Positions 48,707 to 58,376 are shown, numbered from the stretch's first letter. The stretch: DNA of 64,000 bases from Mesorhizobium sp. M2A.F.Ca.ET.046.03.2.1 (GCF_003952425.1 NZ_CP034449.1:3472001-3536000), one strand, 5' to 3'. A program made the numbers and translations. Notes: generated by a model not told the origin, from the letters alone.

Positions 48707-50059
48707 ATGGCCCGCATCCTTCCCCAGAGCAAATCGGCGGCAGTCAACCCGCTGAAGTCGTCGCAGCCGCTGGGTGCCGCCTTTGCCTTTCTTGGCGTCG
48801 ACGGTGCGATGCCGCTGTTCCACGGCAGCCAAGGCTGCACAAGCTTTGCGCTCGTTCTCTTCGTGCGGCACTTCAAAGAAGCGATTCCCTTGCAGACTAC
48901 GGCGATGGATGAGGTGGCGACCATCCTCGGCGCAGCCGACCATCTGGAAGAGGCGATCCTCAACCTCAAGAACCGCACGAAGCCAACGCTGATCGGGGTG
49001 TGCACGACCGCGCTGGTGGAGACGCGTGGCGAAGATTGCGCGGGTGATATTGCCAACATCATGCGGAAGCACACGCAACAGCTTGCGGGTACGGAGGTCG
49101 TGCTGGCCAACACGCCGGATTTTGACGGCGCGATCGAAGAGGGCTGGGCCAAGGCAGTCACCGCAATGATCGAAGGGATTACGCGCTCGGGCGAACGGGC
49201 GCGGCACCCGAAGAAGATCGCAATCCTGCCCGGATGCAACCTCTCTATCGCCGACATCGAGCATATGCGGGACATGGTTGAAAGCTTTGGGCTCAAGCCG
49301 GTTATTCTGCCCGACATTTCAGGCTCGCTCGACGGTACGGTTCCTGACCGCTGGGTAGCGACCACATACGGCGGCACCAGCGTCGAAGACATTCGCGAGT
49401 TGGGCACGGCCATGCAATGCATCGCCATCGGTGAGCACATGCGCCGCCCGGCGAAAGCGCTGCACGGGTTGACCGGCGTGCCTTACGTGTTGTTCCAGTC
49501 ACTGACTGGGCTGCAGGACACGGACCGCTTCGTGTCGCTGCTGTCTGCGATTTCGGGCGCGGCGGTACCGGCCCGCGTGCGCCGGCGCCGGGCGCAATTG
49601 CAGGACGCGATGCTCGACGGACATTTCCATTTCGGCGGCAAGAAAATTGCCATCGCTGCCGAACCAGACCAGCTGTTCCAACTTGCGACCTTCTTTGCTG
49701 GCCTCGGCTCCGAGATAGCCGCGGCCGTCACAACGACCGACAGGTCTAAAATTCTCGAGAAAGTCCCGGCGGTTTCGGTTCAGATCGGCGATCTCGGCGA
49801 TCTGGAAAGTCTTGCCGTCGGTGCTGACCTGCTTGTCACGCATTCGCACGGGCGCCAAGCATCGGAGCGGCTCCGAATTCCGCTCATGCGCATCGGGTTC
49901 CCGGTCTTCGATCGACTAGGCAGCCAGCACAAGCTCGCAATTCTCTATCAGGGCACCCGCGACATGATCTTCGAGGTCGCCAGCATCTTCCAGGCCAACC
50001 AACACGCGCCCACTCCTGAGGCGCTTGATCCACTCCGTAATCGAGAAATATCACGATGA
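48707..50059 (+). CDS. nifN: NifN, FeMo-co scaffold
   Basis: A 450-residue NifK paralogue: KSSQPLGAAFAFLGVDGAMP, FHGSQGCTSFALVLFVRHFK, GVCTTALVETRGED. Start at ATG 48707 (MARILPQSKS), with GTTGAGGCG upstream. Partner of NifE. Confidence 0.97.
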   Translation: MARILPQSKSAAVNPLKSSQPLGAAFAFLGVDGAMPLFHGSQGCTSFALVLFVRHFKEAIPLQTTAMDEVATILGAADHLEEAILNLKNRTKPTLIGVCTTALVETRGEDCAGDIANIMRKHTQQLAGTEVVLANTPDFDGAIEEGWAKAVTAMIEGITRSGERARHPKKIAILPGCNLSIADIEHMRDMVESFGLKPVILPDISGSLDGTVPDRWVATTYGGTSVEDIRELGTAMQCIAIGEHMRRPAKALHGLTGVPYVLFQSLTGLQDTDRFVSLLSAISGAAVPARVRRRRAQLQDAMLDGHFHFGGKKIAIAAEPDQLFQLATFFAGLGSEIAAAVTTTDRSKILEKVPAVSVQIGDLGDLESLAVGADLLVTHSHGRQASERLRIPLMRIGFPVFDRLGSQHKLAILYQGTRDMIFEVASIFQANQHAPTPEALDPLRNREISR

Positions 50060-50553
50060 ACGCTGTTCGCCGCCTCTCGCTGGTCAGTAGTGAGGTTTTC
50101 GCCCCGATGCCTGAACGACGTAAGGGCGCATTGCGCGTTGCGATCGCCACTCAGGACATGCAGGACCTCAACGCCCATTTCGGGTCGGCCAGGCGCTTTG
50201 CTGTCTACGACGTGACGCGCGAGGAATGGAATCTCGTAGAAGCCGTGGCCTTCGATGACGTGTCCGATGAAAGCGGGGAGCATCGGGCCGAGCGCGATGA
50301 TCGCATCACGCCAAAGGTGGATGCGCTCAAGGGCTGTCAGATCCTGTTTTGTCTGGCAATTGGCGGCCCTTCGGCAGCCAAGCTTGTCGCGGCAAAAATC
50401 CACCCGATCAAAGTGGCGGAGCCCCAATCGATCCCACAGGTGCTCTTGCGCACGCAGATGATGCTCAGGACGTGTCCTCCGCCTTGGCTGCGCAAGGTGC
50501 TGGCGCGAGCGGGCATTGCCGAAAAGAAACCGTCCTTCGAGGACGAGGACTGA
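50056..50553 (+). CDS. nifX: NifX, FeMo-co precursor carrier
   Basis: A 165-residue Nif[40 protein letters not shown], then [18 protein letters not shown]. It binds NifB-co and VK-cluster during FeMo-co assembly. The ATG overlaps the nifN stop (ATGA). Confidence 0.96.
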   Translation: MNAVRRLSLVSSEVFAPMPERRKGALRVAIATQDMQDLNAHFGSARRFAVYDVTREEWNLVEAVAFDDVSDESGEHRAERDDRITPKVDALKGCQILFCLAIGGPSAAKLVAAKIHPIKVAEPQSIPQVLLRTQMMLRTCPPPWLRKVLARAGIAEKKPSFEDED

Positions 50554-50569
50554 AAAGAGGAGGACGCCA

Positions 50570-51049
50570 ATGCCTGACCCCGCAATCCCCCCAGCTGTCG
50601 CCGAAGACGAGGCGGCTCTTTGCACCCCGTTCGTCAAATGCCTCGTGCGGCTGATCCGTTCTCAGGATTCCTATGGCTCGTGGGAACGCAAAGCGGACGC
50701 TGAGCTGCTGGGCGACTTCATCATTACCAAGGAACAGCGCCGAGGGATCCCAATCATCGGAGATCCCGATCCCGACGTGCTGTGGAGGCTCGACAAGTAC
50801 TACGCCGCCATCGGGCTTGCGATCGAGGAGCGCTGCGGCCTTATGGCATCGCCGATGATCCAGGTGAGCCATGAGGGTTTTGGTCGGGTGCTTTTCACGA
50901 CCGGACGGCTGGTCGTTTTGTCCAAAACGCTGCGCGATGTCCACCGGTTTGGCTTCGAGACGCTCCTGAAGCTCGCCACGGCCGGTACGAAGCTGGTCGA
51001 CGATGCGATTTCAGTCATCGAAACCTTTCCCCACGTGGCGCTGGCATGA
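50570..51049 (+). CDS. NifX-associated protein (DUF269)
   Basis: A 159-residue DUF269 protein: [54 protein letters not shown], then [26 protein letters not shown]. Role unknown but always beside nifX. Strong ribosome-binding site (GAGGAGGA). In most rhizobia a DUF683 gene and fdxB follow; here they are missing and stand with two diverged DUF269 paralogues at 57 and 62 kb. Confidence 0.95.
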   Translation: MPDPAIPPAVAEDEAALCTPFVKCLVRLIRSQDSYGSWERKADAELLGDFIITKEQRRGIPIIGDPDPDVLWRLDKYYAAIGLAIEERCGLMASPMIQVSHEGFGRVLFTTGRLVVLSKTLRDVHRFGFETLLKLATAGTKLVDDAISVIETFPHVALA

Positions 51050-51156
51050 TGGGCGCGATTTTCGAGAAAGGCCATCATGACGGACCCGAGAAACTATGTT
51101 GGCCAGTCCCCTCGATCCAGGGACTCGAGGCCGACCAGGTTGTTGGGGTATCGCCG

Positions 51157-51861
51157 ATGAAGAAGCCGCTGGTCCTGATCTGCTCGCAAGATGCCGAGTT
51201 CTATCTGCTCTACAGCCACATACTGGAGGTTGACGGTTTCAGCAGTGAGACGGCAGACGGCGCGAAGGCTGCGCTGGCCTTGGCCGAACAACGGGAGCTT
51301 CAGGCCGTAGTGCTGGATTGCGACCCAGCCAGCATAAACGGGTCCGCAATTTGCGCCCACCTCAAGCGGGAACCGCGCACCACCGACCTGCCTATCATCG
51401 CCCTGATCGCGCCTGGCGCCGAGCACCAGCACCTCGATCTCTTGAAGGCAGGCGTTGAGAGCTTTGTGCGGCCGGTGGCTCCGGCCAAGCTGCTCGACTG
51501 CCTGCGGGCGAGGCTCGGGCTGACCAAGCGTGGTCCGAACGGGGTTGAAAACGACAGTTGGATTTGTTGTGGAGGCCTGGAGATGAAGCTCGATGCCCAT
51601 CGGGTTCGCGGTAATGGCCACGACATCCATCTCGGACGGATCGATTTCAACGTGCTGCGGCTTATGATTGAGGCCCCCGGCAAGGTCTTCAGCCGGGACG
51701 AGCTTATCGGGGCGGCCTGGCTGCCCAACATTCATGTCGGTGCACGCACCGTCGATGTCCATATCAGCCGAATCAGGAGGGCGCTGAAAACGGCCTTGCC
51801 CGGCAGCGTCATTCGCACCGTCAGGTCGGCCGGCTACTCGCTCGAGAAGCCGGACGACTGA
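51157..51861 (+). CDS. OmpR/PhoB-type regulator with atypical receiver
   Basis: A 234-residue protein: receiver domain (1-120) and winged-helix DNA-binding domain (about 135-230; LGRIDFNVLRLMIEAPGKVFSRDELIGAAW, RTVDVHISRIRRALKTALPGSVIRTVRSAGYSLE). The phospho-acceptor Asp is present (VVLDCDP, Asp54), but the N-terminal acidic pair is replaced (LICSQDAEF), the conserved Lys is Arg (FVRPV) and the Ser/Thr switch is not obvious, so phosphorylation may be lost or altered. No histidine kinase is adjacent. It lies 107 bp after the DUF269 gene in the same direction and may be co-transcribed with nif. Confidence 0.88.
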   Translation: MKKPLVLICSQDAEFYLLYSHILEVDGFSSETADGAKAALALAEQRELQAVVLDCDPASINGSAICAHLKREPRTTDLPIIALIAPGAEHQHLDLLKAGVESFVRPVAPAKLLDCLRARLGLTKRGPNGVENDSWICCGGLEMKLDAHRVRGNGHDIHLGRIDFNVLRLMIEAPGKVFSRDELIGAAWLPNIHVGARTVDVHISRIRRALKTALPGSVIRTVRSAGYSLEKPDD

Positions 51862-51956
51862 AATCGGTGATCGAACGTGGTGCCGCTCTCTCTTCCTCCT
51901 GAGAGCGGTGTTGCCGCTTTGAGGCGCTCCTAACGAAGACCAGGAGAAGCAGGCAA

Positions 51957-52828
51957 ATGGAATTTAAAAGCATATTCAGTGTGACGGGTGCTGATCATTC
52001 TGATGAGGACCTCACAACAGCTGCCGGACTGTGTGCCGAGGTCGGCGCGCACCTATCGGTACTCATTATACCGCCTCCATTGCTCTTGATGTTGTCTCCG
52101 CCCCCGAATGGAATACAGGACGTGCACAGGCAATTGCAGTACCGAACTATCGATTTCAGCAAATCGAGAAATTTTCACAGGACGTGACCAGAATGGAAAG
52201 ACGGTCCGCGGATATCCTCAAAAGGCTGAAAGCTATGTCGCTTTCCTGTGACGTTGACACCGACTATTGCGATCCGGCTAGCCTCGGTGAAGTGGCACGA
52301 CAGCGGGCGCTCTGCGCTGACCTGACGATCGTTGGAGGAGACCTCCTCAACGATGAGACTCTCGGACCTCCTGTTGTCAACGGCTGCTTGTTCGATAGCG
52401 GAAAGCCGGTGCTCATCGTGCCGAAGGGCGTTAAGGCGACGCTGTCGCCTCGACGCGTGCTGGTCGGCTGGGATTCGCGTGTAGAGGCCTCGCGTGCGGT
52501 TCGGGAAGCTCTTAGTATCCTATCCGCTGCCAAGGAAGTCTGTGTCGCTATGGTCGATCCAAAGGCGCAAAACAACGGGAAAGGCGCGCAGTCTGGAGCT
52601 GACATCGCTGCCTATCTTACTCGGCACGGTGCTCGGGTCTCCGTTGACCTGCTTAAGAGCGCCGGCAAATCGGCGGGCACAGTGCTGACCCAGCACGCGA
52701 ACGACATCTGTGCTGACATGATGGTTATGGGTGCTTATGGCAGCCGTGGGCTGCGTGAGCGGATTTTCGGCGGTCCGCCGAGCTGGAGCTTTGGGAAGAC
52801 CACATTGCCGCTGTTTTTGGCTCGCTGA
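51957..52828 (+). pseudogene. Universal stress protein (UspA), frameshifted
   Basis: A tandem Usp-type protein. The N-terminus MEFKSIFSVTGADHSDEDLTTAAGLCAEVGAHLSVL is in one frame; from about 52065 the reading continues in another (ASIALDVVSAPEWNTGRAQA ... DLTIVGGDLLNDETLG, PVLIVPKGVKATLSPRRVLVGWDSRVEASRAVREAL ... DMMVMGAYGSRGLRERIFGG). A single indel near 52060 separates them. The ATP-binding G-x2-G-x9-G(S/T) end (MGAYGSRGLRERIFGGPP) is kept. Length is normal for a two-domain Usp. Confidence 0.75.
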
Positions 52829-53670
52829 TCAGCTCCGTAGGAACACCGATCAGGTCGTAGGACCGCCAACCAGTCCGAAGTCGTCGTCGGTTACCGGTCG
52901 GATTGCGGAGACATGGCTGGATCCGCGAACATCTTGCGACGCTTGTCAGAGCCAAACCGGACGCCTCGACTGCTTCACGACGCTCTCGTGAACCAACTCG
53001 TGCGAGATCGTCCGCAACGGGCAGTAAAGACGAACGGCTGCAGCAGACCGCAGCCAAGCCACAGGGCGGGTGTACCAGGAGACCCCGCCTCGTGCGCGAA
53101 CCCTGTTGGAAGGCCCCTTATCAGTACCCGGACGCGCGTCAAATCGGCGGCTGTCCCTGTCAGCCTGCGGTGTGCAAGGGCCGCTGCCGCGGAGCTTCCC
53201 CTGCCCGATCGTCGGGCGTGCGACAATGTCGGATTCCAGACGAGCTGGAACTGCGCGAACTCGTTGGTTTGACAGGTCTTTATCCGGCACGCCGCATGCA
53301 TGGGAGTCTCCGAAAGCATTAAGAGCCGTTATCCATGGTTACGCCCCTCGAAAGAAAGAGCCGCTTCCGTCGTGGCAGGGAAACAGCCACTCCTGGGGTG
53401 GAGGCCGGCGCTAGAAGCCGCCGTAAGATCCGGAAGAGCCGCGCGACAGCATCACACACTTTCCTTCTGCTCTTGGGTTCGGATCACGCCGCGCCGCTGT
53501 CGATGCCGCCGACATTGAGCCCAAGACCTGGAAGGCGGCACACGCTTTTGCTGTCCTCTCAGTCGGGACCGCGGCTCAAGCATGCCTGTGAGGTTCGCAT
53601 TGCTCAATGCCCGGCAATCGACGTCAACATGCCGCTGAGTTGGAAAACACTCCTAGAGGAGTAAGGATAA
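52829..53670. other. Region without recognised gene, one orphan promoter-like element
   Basis: No gene identified; frames at 53300-53518 and 53335-53664 have no known motif. At 53285-53300 CGGCACGCCGCATGCA has perfect GG-N10-GC spacing, and TGTCGGATTCCAGACG (53227-53242) is one base off TGT-N10-ACA at a distance of about 43 bp. It would serve the monooxygenase gene at 53671 with a leader of 350 bases, or a lost gene. Confidence 0.4.
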
Positions 53671-54984
53671 GTGGACCTCTTTTGTATTGGTGTGGGTGCT
53701 GGACCATCTAATTTGAGCCTTGCGTGTCAGATACAGGAAGAGATTGCGCAAGGGGCACTGTTCCTGGACCGGGAGGTCGATTTCCGAGGACATCCAGGCA
53801 GCGCTTTCGATTGCGCGGAGCTCCAGGTCGGCCACTTCCAGGATCTGGTTACTCTGGTCAATCCGCGATCAGCCTACACATTCGTAAACTACCTCCACGA
53901 GAACGGGCGTCTTTACAATTTCCTCAATGCGCAATTTCACGGGGTGCTTAGAGCCGAGTTCGCCCAATATCTCAACTGGGCGTTCCAGAAGAATCCGCTT
54001 GTCCGTGGCGGCGAGGCCGTTCGCGAAATCCGCTTTGACGGCGAGTTTCGCGTGCGGACGGACAACGCGGTCCTTGATGCAAGAAACCTCGTCATCGACA
54101 TAGGCAAGCAGGCGCAAATTCCGCCTCAGTTTCATGGCTGGACTGGACCCAACCTGTTCCACTCATCTGAGTTGGCCCACATCAATCCTGAGGTGCAAAA
54201 AAAGCATGTCTGCGTTGTTGGCGGCGGACAGTCGGGAGCCGAGCTGCTACTGCACCTTGTCGGCCGGCCGAAAGAACGGCGGCCCGCGGCGATCACATGG
54301 GTCTTGACGCGCGAGATGCCTTTCGACGACCACGCGTTCACAAACGGGCTGTTCACGCCATGCTTCTCGGATCGTTTTGCTGCGATGAGCGAGGTGCATC
54401 GACAGCTGTTCCTGCGGCGTTTCGCGCTTGCCTCCGAGGGCATTTCAGAAAGCAAGTTGCGCGCGGTCTATCAGGCGCTCTACCACCACGCCTTTCTCGA
54501 GCCACACCAATGCGAGATCACATTGCGGCCAAGTTGCAACGTGTCGCGCTGCATCAATGCCGGAGCAGGGCACAGGCTCACGCTGCAACGCGGCTTGGAC
54601 AACATCGGAGAAGTAACCGCCGATATCGTCATCCTGGCCACCGGGTACGAGAAACCGCTGCCGGGTTTCCTAGAACCGATCGCAGATCGCCTCGAACAGA
54701 TCGGCAATGAGCTCGCCATCGGCGAGGATTTTTCGGTGTACTGGGACGGACCGCGAGACCGACGCCTTTTCGTTCAGAACGCCTGCCTTGGACAGCGCGG
54801 GCTGGCTGATCCGAACTTTGGGCTGCTGGCCTGGCGAGCGCGCCGCATCCTTGACAGCCTTCTGCGGCGCGCGCCATTGCGCCAATCCCGAGCATCTAGG
54901 GTTCATCAACCGTCCCTTGACGGAGTGCTGGCCCGACCTCGGAGTCGAACAAATGGGCAGCGGGATATGATTCGTCGATATTGA
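53671..54984 (+). CDS. SidA/IucD/PvdA-type N-hydroxylating monooxygenase
   Basis: A 437-residue FAD/NADPH monooxygenase read from GTG 53671 (AGAGGAGTAAGG upstream). GVGAGPSNLSLAC is the FAD loop of lysine/ornithine N-hydroxylases, CVVGGGQSGAELLLHL the NADPH loop, DFRGHPG and QNACLGQRGLADPNFGLLAWRARRIL later landmarks, and LATGYEKPL the FAD-ATGY motif. Such enzymes start hydroxamate siderophore synthesis. No siderophore synthetase or acyltransferase is nearby, so it is an orphan. The last 35 residues (QSRASRVHQPSLDG on) are unlike the family. Confidence 0.85.
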   Translation: MDLFCIGVGAGPSNLSLACQIQEEIAQGALFLDREVDFRGHPGSAFDCAELQVGHFQDLVTLVNPRSAYTFVNYLHENGRLYNFLNAQFHGVLRAEFAQYLNWAFQKNPLVRGGEAVREIRFDGEFRVRTDNAVLDARNLVIDIGKQAQIPPQFHGWTGPNLFHSSELAHINPEVQKKHVCVVGGGQSGAELLLHLVGRPKERRPAAITWVLTREMPFDDHAFTNGLFTPCFSDRFAAMSEVHRQLFLRRFALASEGISESKLRAVYQALYHHAFLEPHQCEITLRPSCNVSRCINAGAGHRLTLQRGLDNIGEVTADIVILATGYEKPLPGFLEPIADRLEQIGNELAIGEDFSVYWDGPRDRRLFVQNACLGQRGLADPNFGLLAWRARRILDSLLRRAPLRQSRASRVHQPSLDGVLARPRSRTNGQRDMIRRY

Positions 54985-55361
54985 TGATCGGCGGTGGCAT
55001 TCAGGAAAGATTTCCGCCTCTGGCGGCAAAAGCGGGACGAGCAATATTCCTACGGCGTCAGATCGCTCTGCTCGCGCTTGAGCAAGGTAGCGTCGCGCGA
55101 CTCCTGCTTGGCGTGAAACAGCAAAGGGCATTCAATCACGATGCAGCTTTACGTGCTGTCGGGCTCAACGCCACGTGGATCGAGCCCAACGCCGCCGTTG
55201 GCAACCGCGACGCGAATTATGACGCCGGGCCACATGCGGCGGTGGCTGCAAGGGTACCGAGCCTCTCCCGCACTTTCGACCCCATCGCCGAAGTGCGACT
55301 ACTCCAGGACGCCGAAGCCGGTCTTATCGCCAGCGGGCCAGCCAAACTCTCACCTTCCTAA
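54984..55361 (+). CDS. Hypothetical protein overlapping the monooxygenase stop
   Basis: A 125-residue frame whose ATG overlaps the preceding stop (TGATG), suggesting coupling. No recognised domain. Its 3' half (GLNATWIEPNAAVGNRDANY region) lies in sequence repeated at 59738-59960, where the frame is not kept, which argues against strong coding constraint. Confidence 0.3.
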   Translation: MIGGGIQERFPPLAAKAGRAIFLRRQIALLALEQGSVARLLLGVKQQRAFNHDAALRAVGLNATWIEPNAAVGNRDANYDAGPHAAVAARVPSLSRTFDPIAEVRLLQDAEAGLIASGPAKLSPS

Positions 55362-55475
55362 ACGGCAGCCGCTAAGGTGAGCCGTCGAAAGCCGACATTC
55401 AGGTTAACGTCAGCTGGCCGTGTTAGGGCTCGCTTATTCAAGGCGGTACCGGCGCTTGCCGAAGCTAAGAAGGGT

Positions 55476-55491
55476 TGGCATGCCCTTTGCC
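55476..55491 (+). promoter_or_regulatory. Sigma-54 promoter, thioredoxin-TPR copy 1
   Basis: TGGCATGCCCTTTGCC: GG-N10-GC, 124 bp before the ATG at 55616. I found no exact TGT-N10-ACA upstream of this copy. Confidence 0.75.
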
Positions 55492-55615
55492 GTGCTTGAT
55501 GTGCGGCAACACGGTGAGAGCTCCGCTGAAGCAAGCGAGAGGGAGCAATGCCCTCGAGACCGTGTCCGATTTTGACTGGAAAATATTCCGCGACAAAAGA
55601 GACGAAAGGTGTGGA

Positions 55616-56779
55616 ATGACTTTGGACACCAAGATGGAACTGCGTATGGGGTCCCCGGCTCCTGCGCTGAAAGTGGAGAACTGGCTGCGTGGCGAGCCCC
55701 TCACGAGCCTTCGGCCCGGCAAGGTCTACCTCGTTGAATTTTGGGCGACTTGGTGCCGACCATGTGTCCACGCCATGCCCCATTTGATCGAACTGCAGGA
55801 GAAATATAAAGACAGCGGATTTGAGATTATCGGAGTCGCAGCTTGCGAAAAGGCTGCAACCGCGGACGAAGCGCGGACCAACGTGGATGCCTGGCTGACC
55901 GAGAAGTTCCCGAATCTGAATTATCGGACAGCGTTCGATTGCACTGGCGAAATGAAAAAGCTCTGGCTGGAACCCAGCTCTTCGTTCGGGATTCCCACCT
56001 CGTTCGTGGTCGACCGCGACGGCCACATCGCTTATATCGGCCACCCGGCACCTCTCGATGACGTTTTGCCGAAAGTCCTTAACGGCAGCTGGCGCAGCAG
56101 CTATGAAGCGAAAGCCGTCGATGCAAAGCGAATCTCGCGTGTGCGCGAATCGTCGCTGAGTCAGCCGATATACGCCAAACTTGGGCCGGCGATGCAGGAC
56201 GAGGATTGGGCAGCGGCACTATTGGCCATCGAAGAAGGCCTCGCCGTGATGCCAGACTCTTTTGATTTTCGGCGGGTTCATGCGGATATTCTGCTTCACA
56301 AGCTGCGCGACATCAAAACCGGCTTGCCGCTTATGCGCGAATTGGTCGAGGACGCGATCAACAAAAAGTTCGAAGCGATGTCTTGGGTGGTGATGGCGCT
56401 GAACCAACTCTTCCATCCCACGATCGACAACTCCCATCTTCCGCATGATGATCGCTTTGCGATGGGCAAGGAGCTCTCCGAACAGATCCTGGAACTTAAT
56501 CCTCCGCAAGGCGATGGAGACTTTAAATTCGGGTGTTACTTTCCGGTCGCTCAGTATTATTACGAGAGCGGCAACAAGGACCGGGCGATCGAGTTGATCG
56601 AGGTGGCAATCAAATCGCTGGACCATTCGGAGCCAGTGCCGGACCAAACCAAACAGCGCTACCTCACCTCGTTGCTCCAAGCCCTGGCCAACTACACGGG
56701 TGAGCCTGCCTGTCACGCGGGTCTCTGTGTGGCTCCGCAAAACAAGACTTCCGAAACTCAAAACGCTGTCACTTCCTGA
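55616..56779 (+). CDS. Thioredoxin-fold protein with TPR-like C-terminus, copy 1
   Basis: A 387-residue protein. Residues 8-160 form a TlpA/AhpC-type thioredoxin domain: MRMGSPAPALKVENWLRGE, LVEFWATWCRPCVHAMPHL (active site WCRPC), the cis-Pro in GIPTSFVVDRDGHIAYIGHP. Residues 185-370 are helical, TPR-like: AALLAIEEGLAVMPDSFDFR, YYESGNKDRAIELIEVAIKS. No signal peptide, so cytosolic. Upstream ATG at 55475 would overlap the sigma-54 promoter, so 55616 is chosen (GAAAGGTGTGGA). It would reduce or chaperone protein thiols during fixation; target unknown. The acidic-to-basic change in the active site (R for G) would alter its redox potential. Confidence 0.87.
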   Translation: MTLDTKMELRMGSPAPALKVENWLRGEPLTSLRPGKVYLVEFWATWCRPCVHAMPHLIELQEKYKDSGFEIIGVAACEKAATADEARTNVDAWLTEKFPNLNYRTAFDCTGEMKKLWLEPSSSFGIPTSFVVDRDGHIAYIGHPAPLDDVLPKVLNGSWRSSYEAKAVDAKRISRVRESSLSQPIYAKLGPAMQDEDWAAALLAIEEGLAVMPDSFDFRRVHADILLHKLRDIKTGLPLMRELVEDAINKKFEAMSWVVMALNQLFHPTIDNSHLPHDDRFAMGKELSEQILELNPPQGDGDFKFGCYFPVAQYYYESGNKDRAIELIEVAIKSLDHSEPVPDQTKQRYLTSLLQALANYTGEPACHAGLCVAPQNKTSETQNAVTS

Positions 56780-56819
56780 GCAAGGATCGCGAAGGGCATG
56801 ACAATTGGAATTGAACACC

Positions 56820-57095
56820 GGCAAATCCGCCCGCCCAGGCGCACTTCGCAGCAATAACGTCGATGCCGCAAAAGTGCGCGGCTTGCGGCAGGTGGAATTT
56901 CCATTGCGTTTACCTCGGGTCGAACCGCGGCGCAGGCGTTCGCGCCGCGGTGAAAGGTCTCGCATTGGTGGACGTGCTCGAGGTCGGCCACGGGACACTG
57001 TTGCGTGGGATCGGCTCGCCCAAGCCATTCCCCGCCCACGCAAGCGCCCGAACCACACATCGCAGAAAAAGAGATCGTCCTTCAAGAGGAGTACT
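56820..57095 (+). pseudogene. Probable nifX 3' relic, copy 1
   Basis: Between the thioredoxin-TPR gene and DUF269 there is sequence with short similarity to the nifX 3' end (GTCGATGCCGCAAAAGTGCG like the VDALKG region; the closing HIAEKEIVLQEE reading resembles [12 protein letters not shown]). Frames are broken throughout. Its position directly before DUF269 matches nifX in the main operon. Confidence 0.35.
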
Positions 57096-57099
57096 GAAA

Positions 57100-57543
57100 T
57101 TGGGGAAAAGCGAAATTCCTCATGAACCGGTTGGCCCTGCTGTCCACGGGGACGGCGAGGCCCTTGCTTCCCCGTTCGTCAAATGCCTCCTGCGGCTCAT
57201 TCGTACTCAGGATTCCTTCGGCTTATGGGAAGGCCATTCGGATGCCGAGCTGCTGGCCGAGTTCATCATCACCAAGCAACAGCAACGTGCGGTACCCTTT
57301 GGCGGCGATCCCGATCCTGACGCGCTGTGGAGGCTCGACATGTTTTACACCGCCGTAGCGCTTGCGATCGAGGAGCGCTCCGGCGTGTCGACGTCGCCGA
57401 CAATAGAAATGAAACCCGTGGGGGCTTCCGGCGGTTGGGCGTTCTGTCGAGACGTCCACCGGTTCGGCTTCGAGACTTTCCGCAAACTTGCTGAGGCCGG
57501 TACGAAACTGGTCGACGATGCGACTGCAGCCATTGAAGCCTAG
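57100..57543 (+). CDS. DUF269 NifX-associated protein, copy 1
   Basis: A 148-residue paralogue of the gene at 50570: [84 protein letters not shown]. About 11 residues are deleted before RDVHRFG. The start is a TTG (57100) where copy 2 has ATG; AAGAGGAG precedes. The frame is intact, unlike copy 2. Confidence 0.8.
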   Translation: MGKSEIPHEPVGPAVHGDGEALASPFVKCLLRLIRTQDSFGLWEGHSDAELLAEFIITKQQQRAVPFGGDPDPDALWRLDMFYTAVALAIEERSGVSTSPTIEMKPVGASGGWAFCRDVHRFGFETFRKLAEAGTKLVDDATAAIEA

Positions 57544-57588
57544 CCCGAGATGGAGCGCATCAAGAAACCATTGTTCCAGAAAGGATCT

Positions 57589-57792
57589 ATGTCAGACCTA
57601 GATAGGATGAGGAAAAAAGTCTGAAAGCTCCAGTTGCGTGCAGCTATTGCCAAGATGGCATTGCAGGACCTCGTCGAGGGTCTGCCGGGCAAGTGGGCCG
57701 ACATACAGGAAGTCGCCGAGAAAACCCAAGCCGTTTATGCCGAGTTGGATGTTGCCAAGAGAGAACTCGCTTCAATGAAGAATTTAGGATGA
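57589..57792 (+). pseudogene. DUF683 protein, nonsense mutation (copy 1)
   Basis: Nearly identical to the intact gene at 62191, but codon 12 is TGA (57622-57624) instead of CGA. Otherwise the frame is open to its natural stop. Confidence 0.88.
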
Positions 57793-58105
57793 TGCGCACA
57801 TTCACCACCCGTGACGGCTCCATTTGGATGCCGCCGTACCTGACCTCCATCGATAGCAAACCTGCATCGGCTGCTGCCGTTGTTTCAAGGTCTGCTCGCG
57901 CGATGTCATGCATCTTCACGGCGTTGATGATGCGGGTGAAATCCTCGGCCCCTGCGATGACGAGGACGACGATTTCGACGGCAAGCTCAATCGCATGATC
58001 ATGGTTGTCGATGATGCCGGCCGCTGCATCGGCTGCGGAGCCTGCGGCCGCGTCTGCCCCAAGAACTGCCAGACGCATGTTGCGGCCGACGAGCTCGCAA
58101 CATGA
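57789..58105 (+). pseudogene. fdxB: fdxB ferredoxin, frameshifted (copy 1)
   Basis: Identical in most bases to fdxB at 62391, but one G is missing near 57860 (AGCAAACCTGC versus AGCAAGACCTGC), just before the first cluster motif. The second motif CIGCGACGRVCPKNC is readable in the restored frame. Confidence 0.88.
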
Positions 58106-58184
58106 TCTGGCGAAAACCAGGGGAGCGGCGTGCACTTCATCTTTTTGTCGGCTCGTGGGGCTGGTCCTGTGCAGCAATGCGTCG

Positions 58185-58376
58185 ATGGTTTACTTCGCTT
58201 TGGATTCGCTCCGTGTGGCAGTCGTCACGACGCTGGCCTGTTCGCTGCTGCTTCAGGCCGGCTCCTTCGGCCGCGTGCTCTTTCTGATCTGGCAGTCCTC
58301 TAGCCGCGCTCGTGGAACTCGCCACAGGGGCCAGCATGCCGATGGTTACAGGAAAGCTCGGGTACCAGTCGTCTGA
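58185..58376 (+). CDS. ExoX-like small membrane protein (copy 1)
   Basis: A 63-residue frame: MVYFALDSLRVAVVTTLACSLLLQAGSFGRVLFLIW. The pattern of a hydrophobic helix ending LLLQxGxFGxVLFLIW resembles the exopolysaccharide-production repressor (ExoX/Psi) family, which has members in rhizobial symbiosis regions. The N-terminal helix of ExoX is not complete. May be partial. Confidence 0.4.
   Translation: MVYFALDSLRVAVVTTLACSLLLQAGSFGRVLFLIWQSSSRARGTRHRGQHADGYRKARVPVV

Larger units (their letters stand above)
55149..58292 (+). repeat. Tandem duplication, copy 1
   Basis: This block matches 59738-62888 at an offset of about 4.59 kb. It holds upstream DNA, the thioredoxin-TPR gene, a nifX relic, DUF269, DUF683, fdxB and an exoX-like gene. 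Identity is very high from DUF269 to the exoX-like gene, lower in the thioredoxin-TPR gene and lowest upstream. Since acdS follows copy 1 and an acdS piece follows copy 2, the duplicated unit probably included acdS. Confidence 0.9.
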
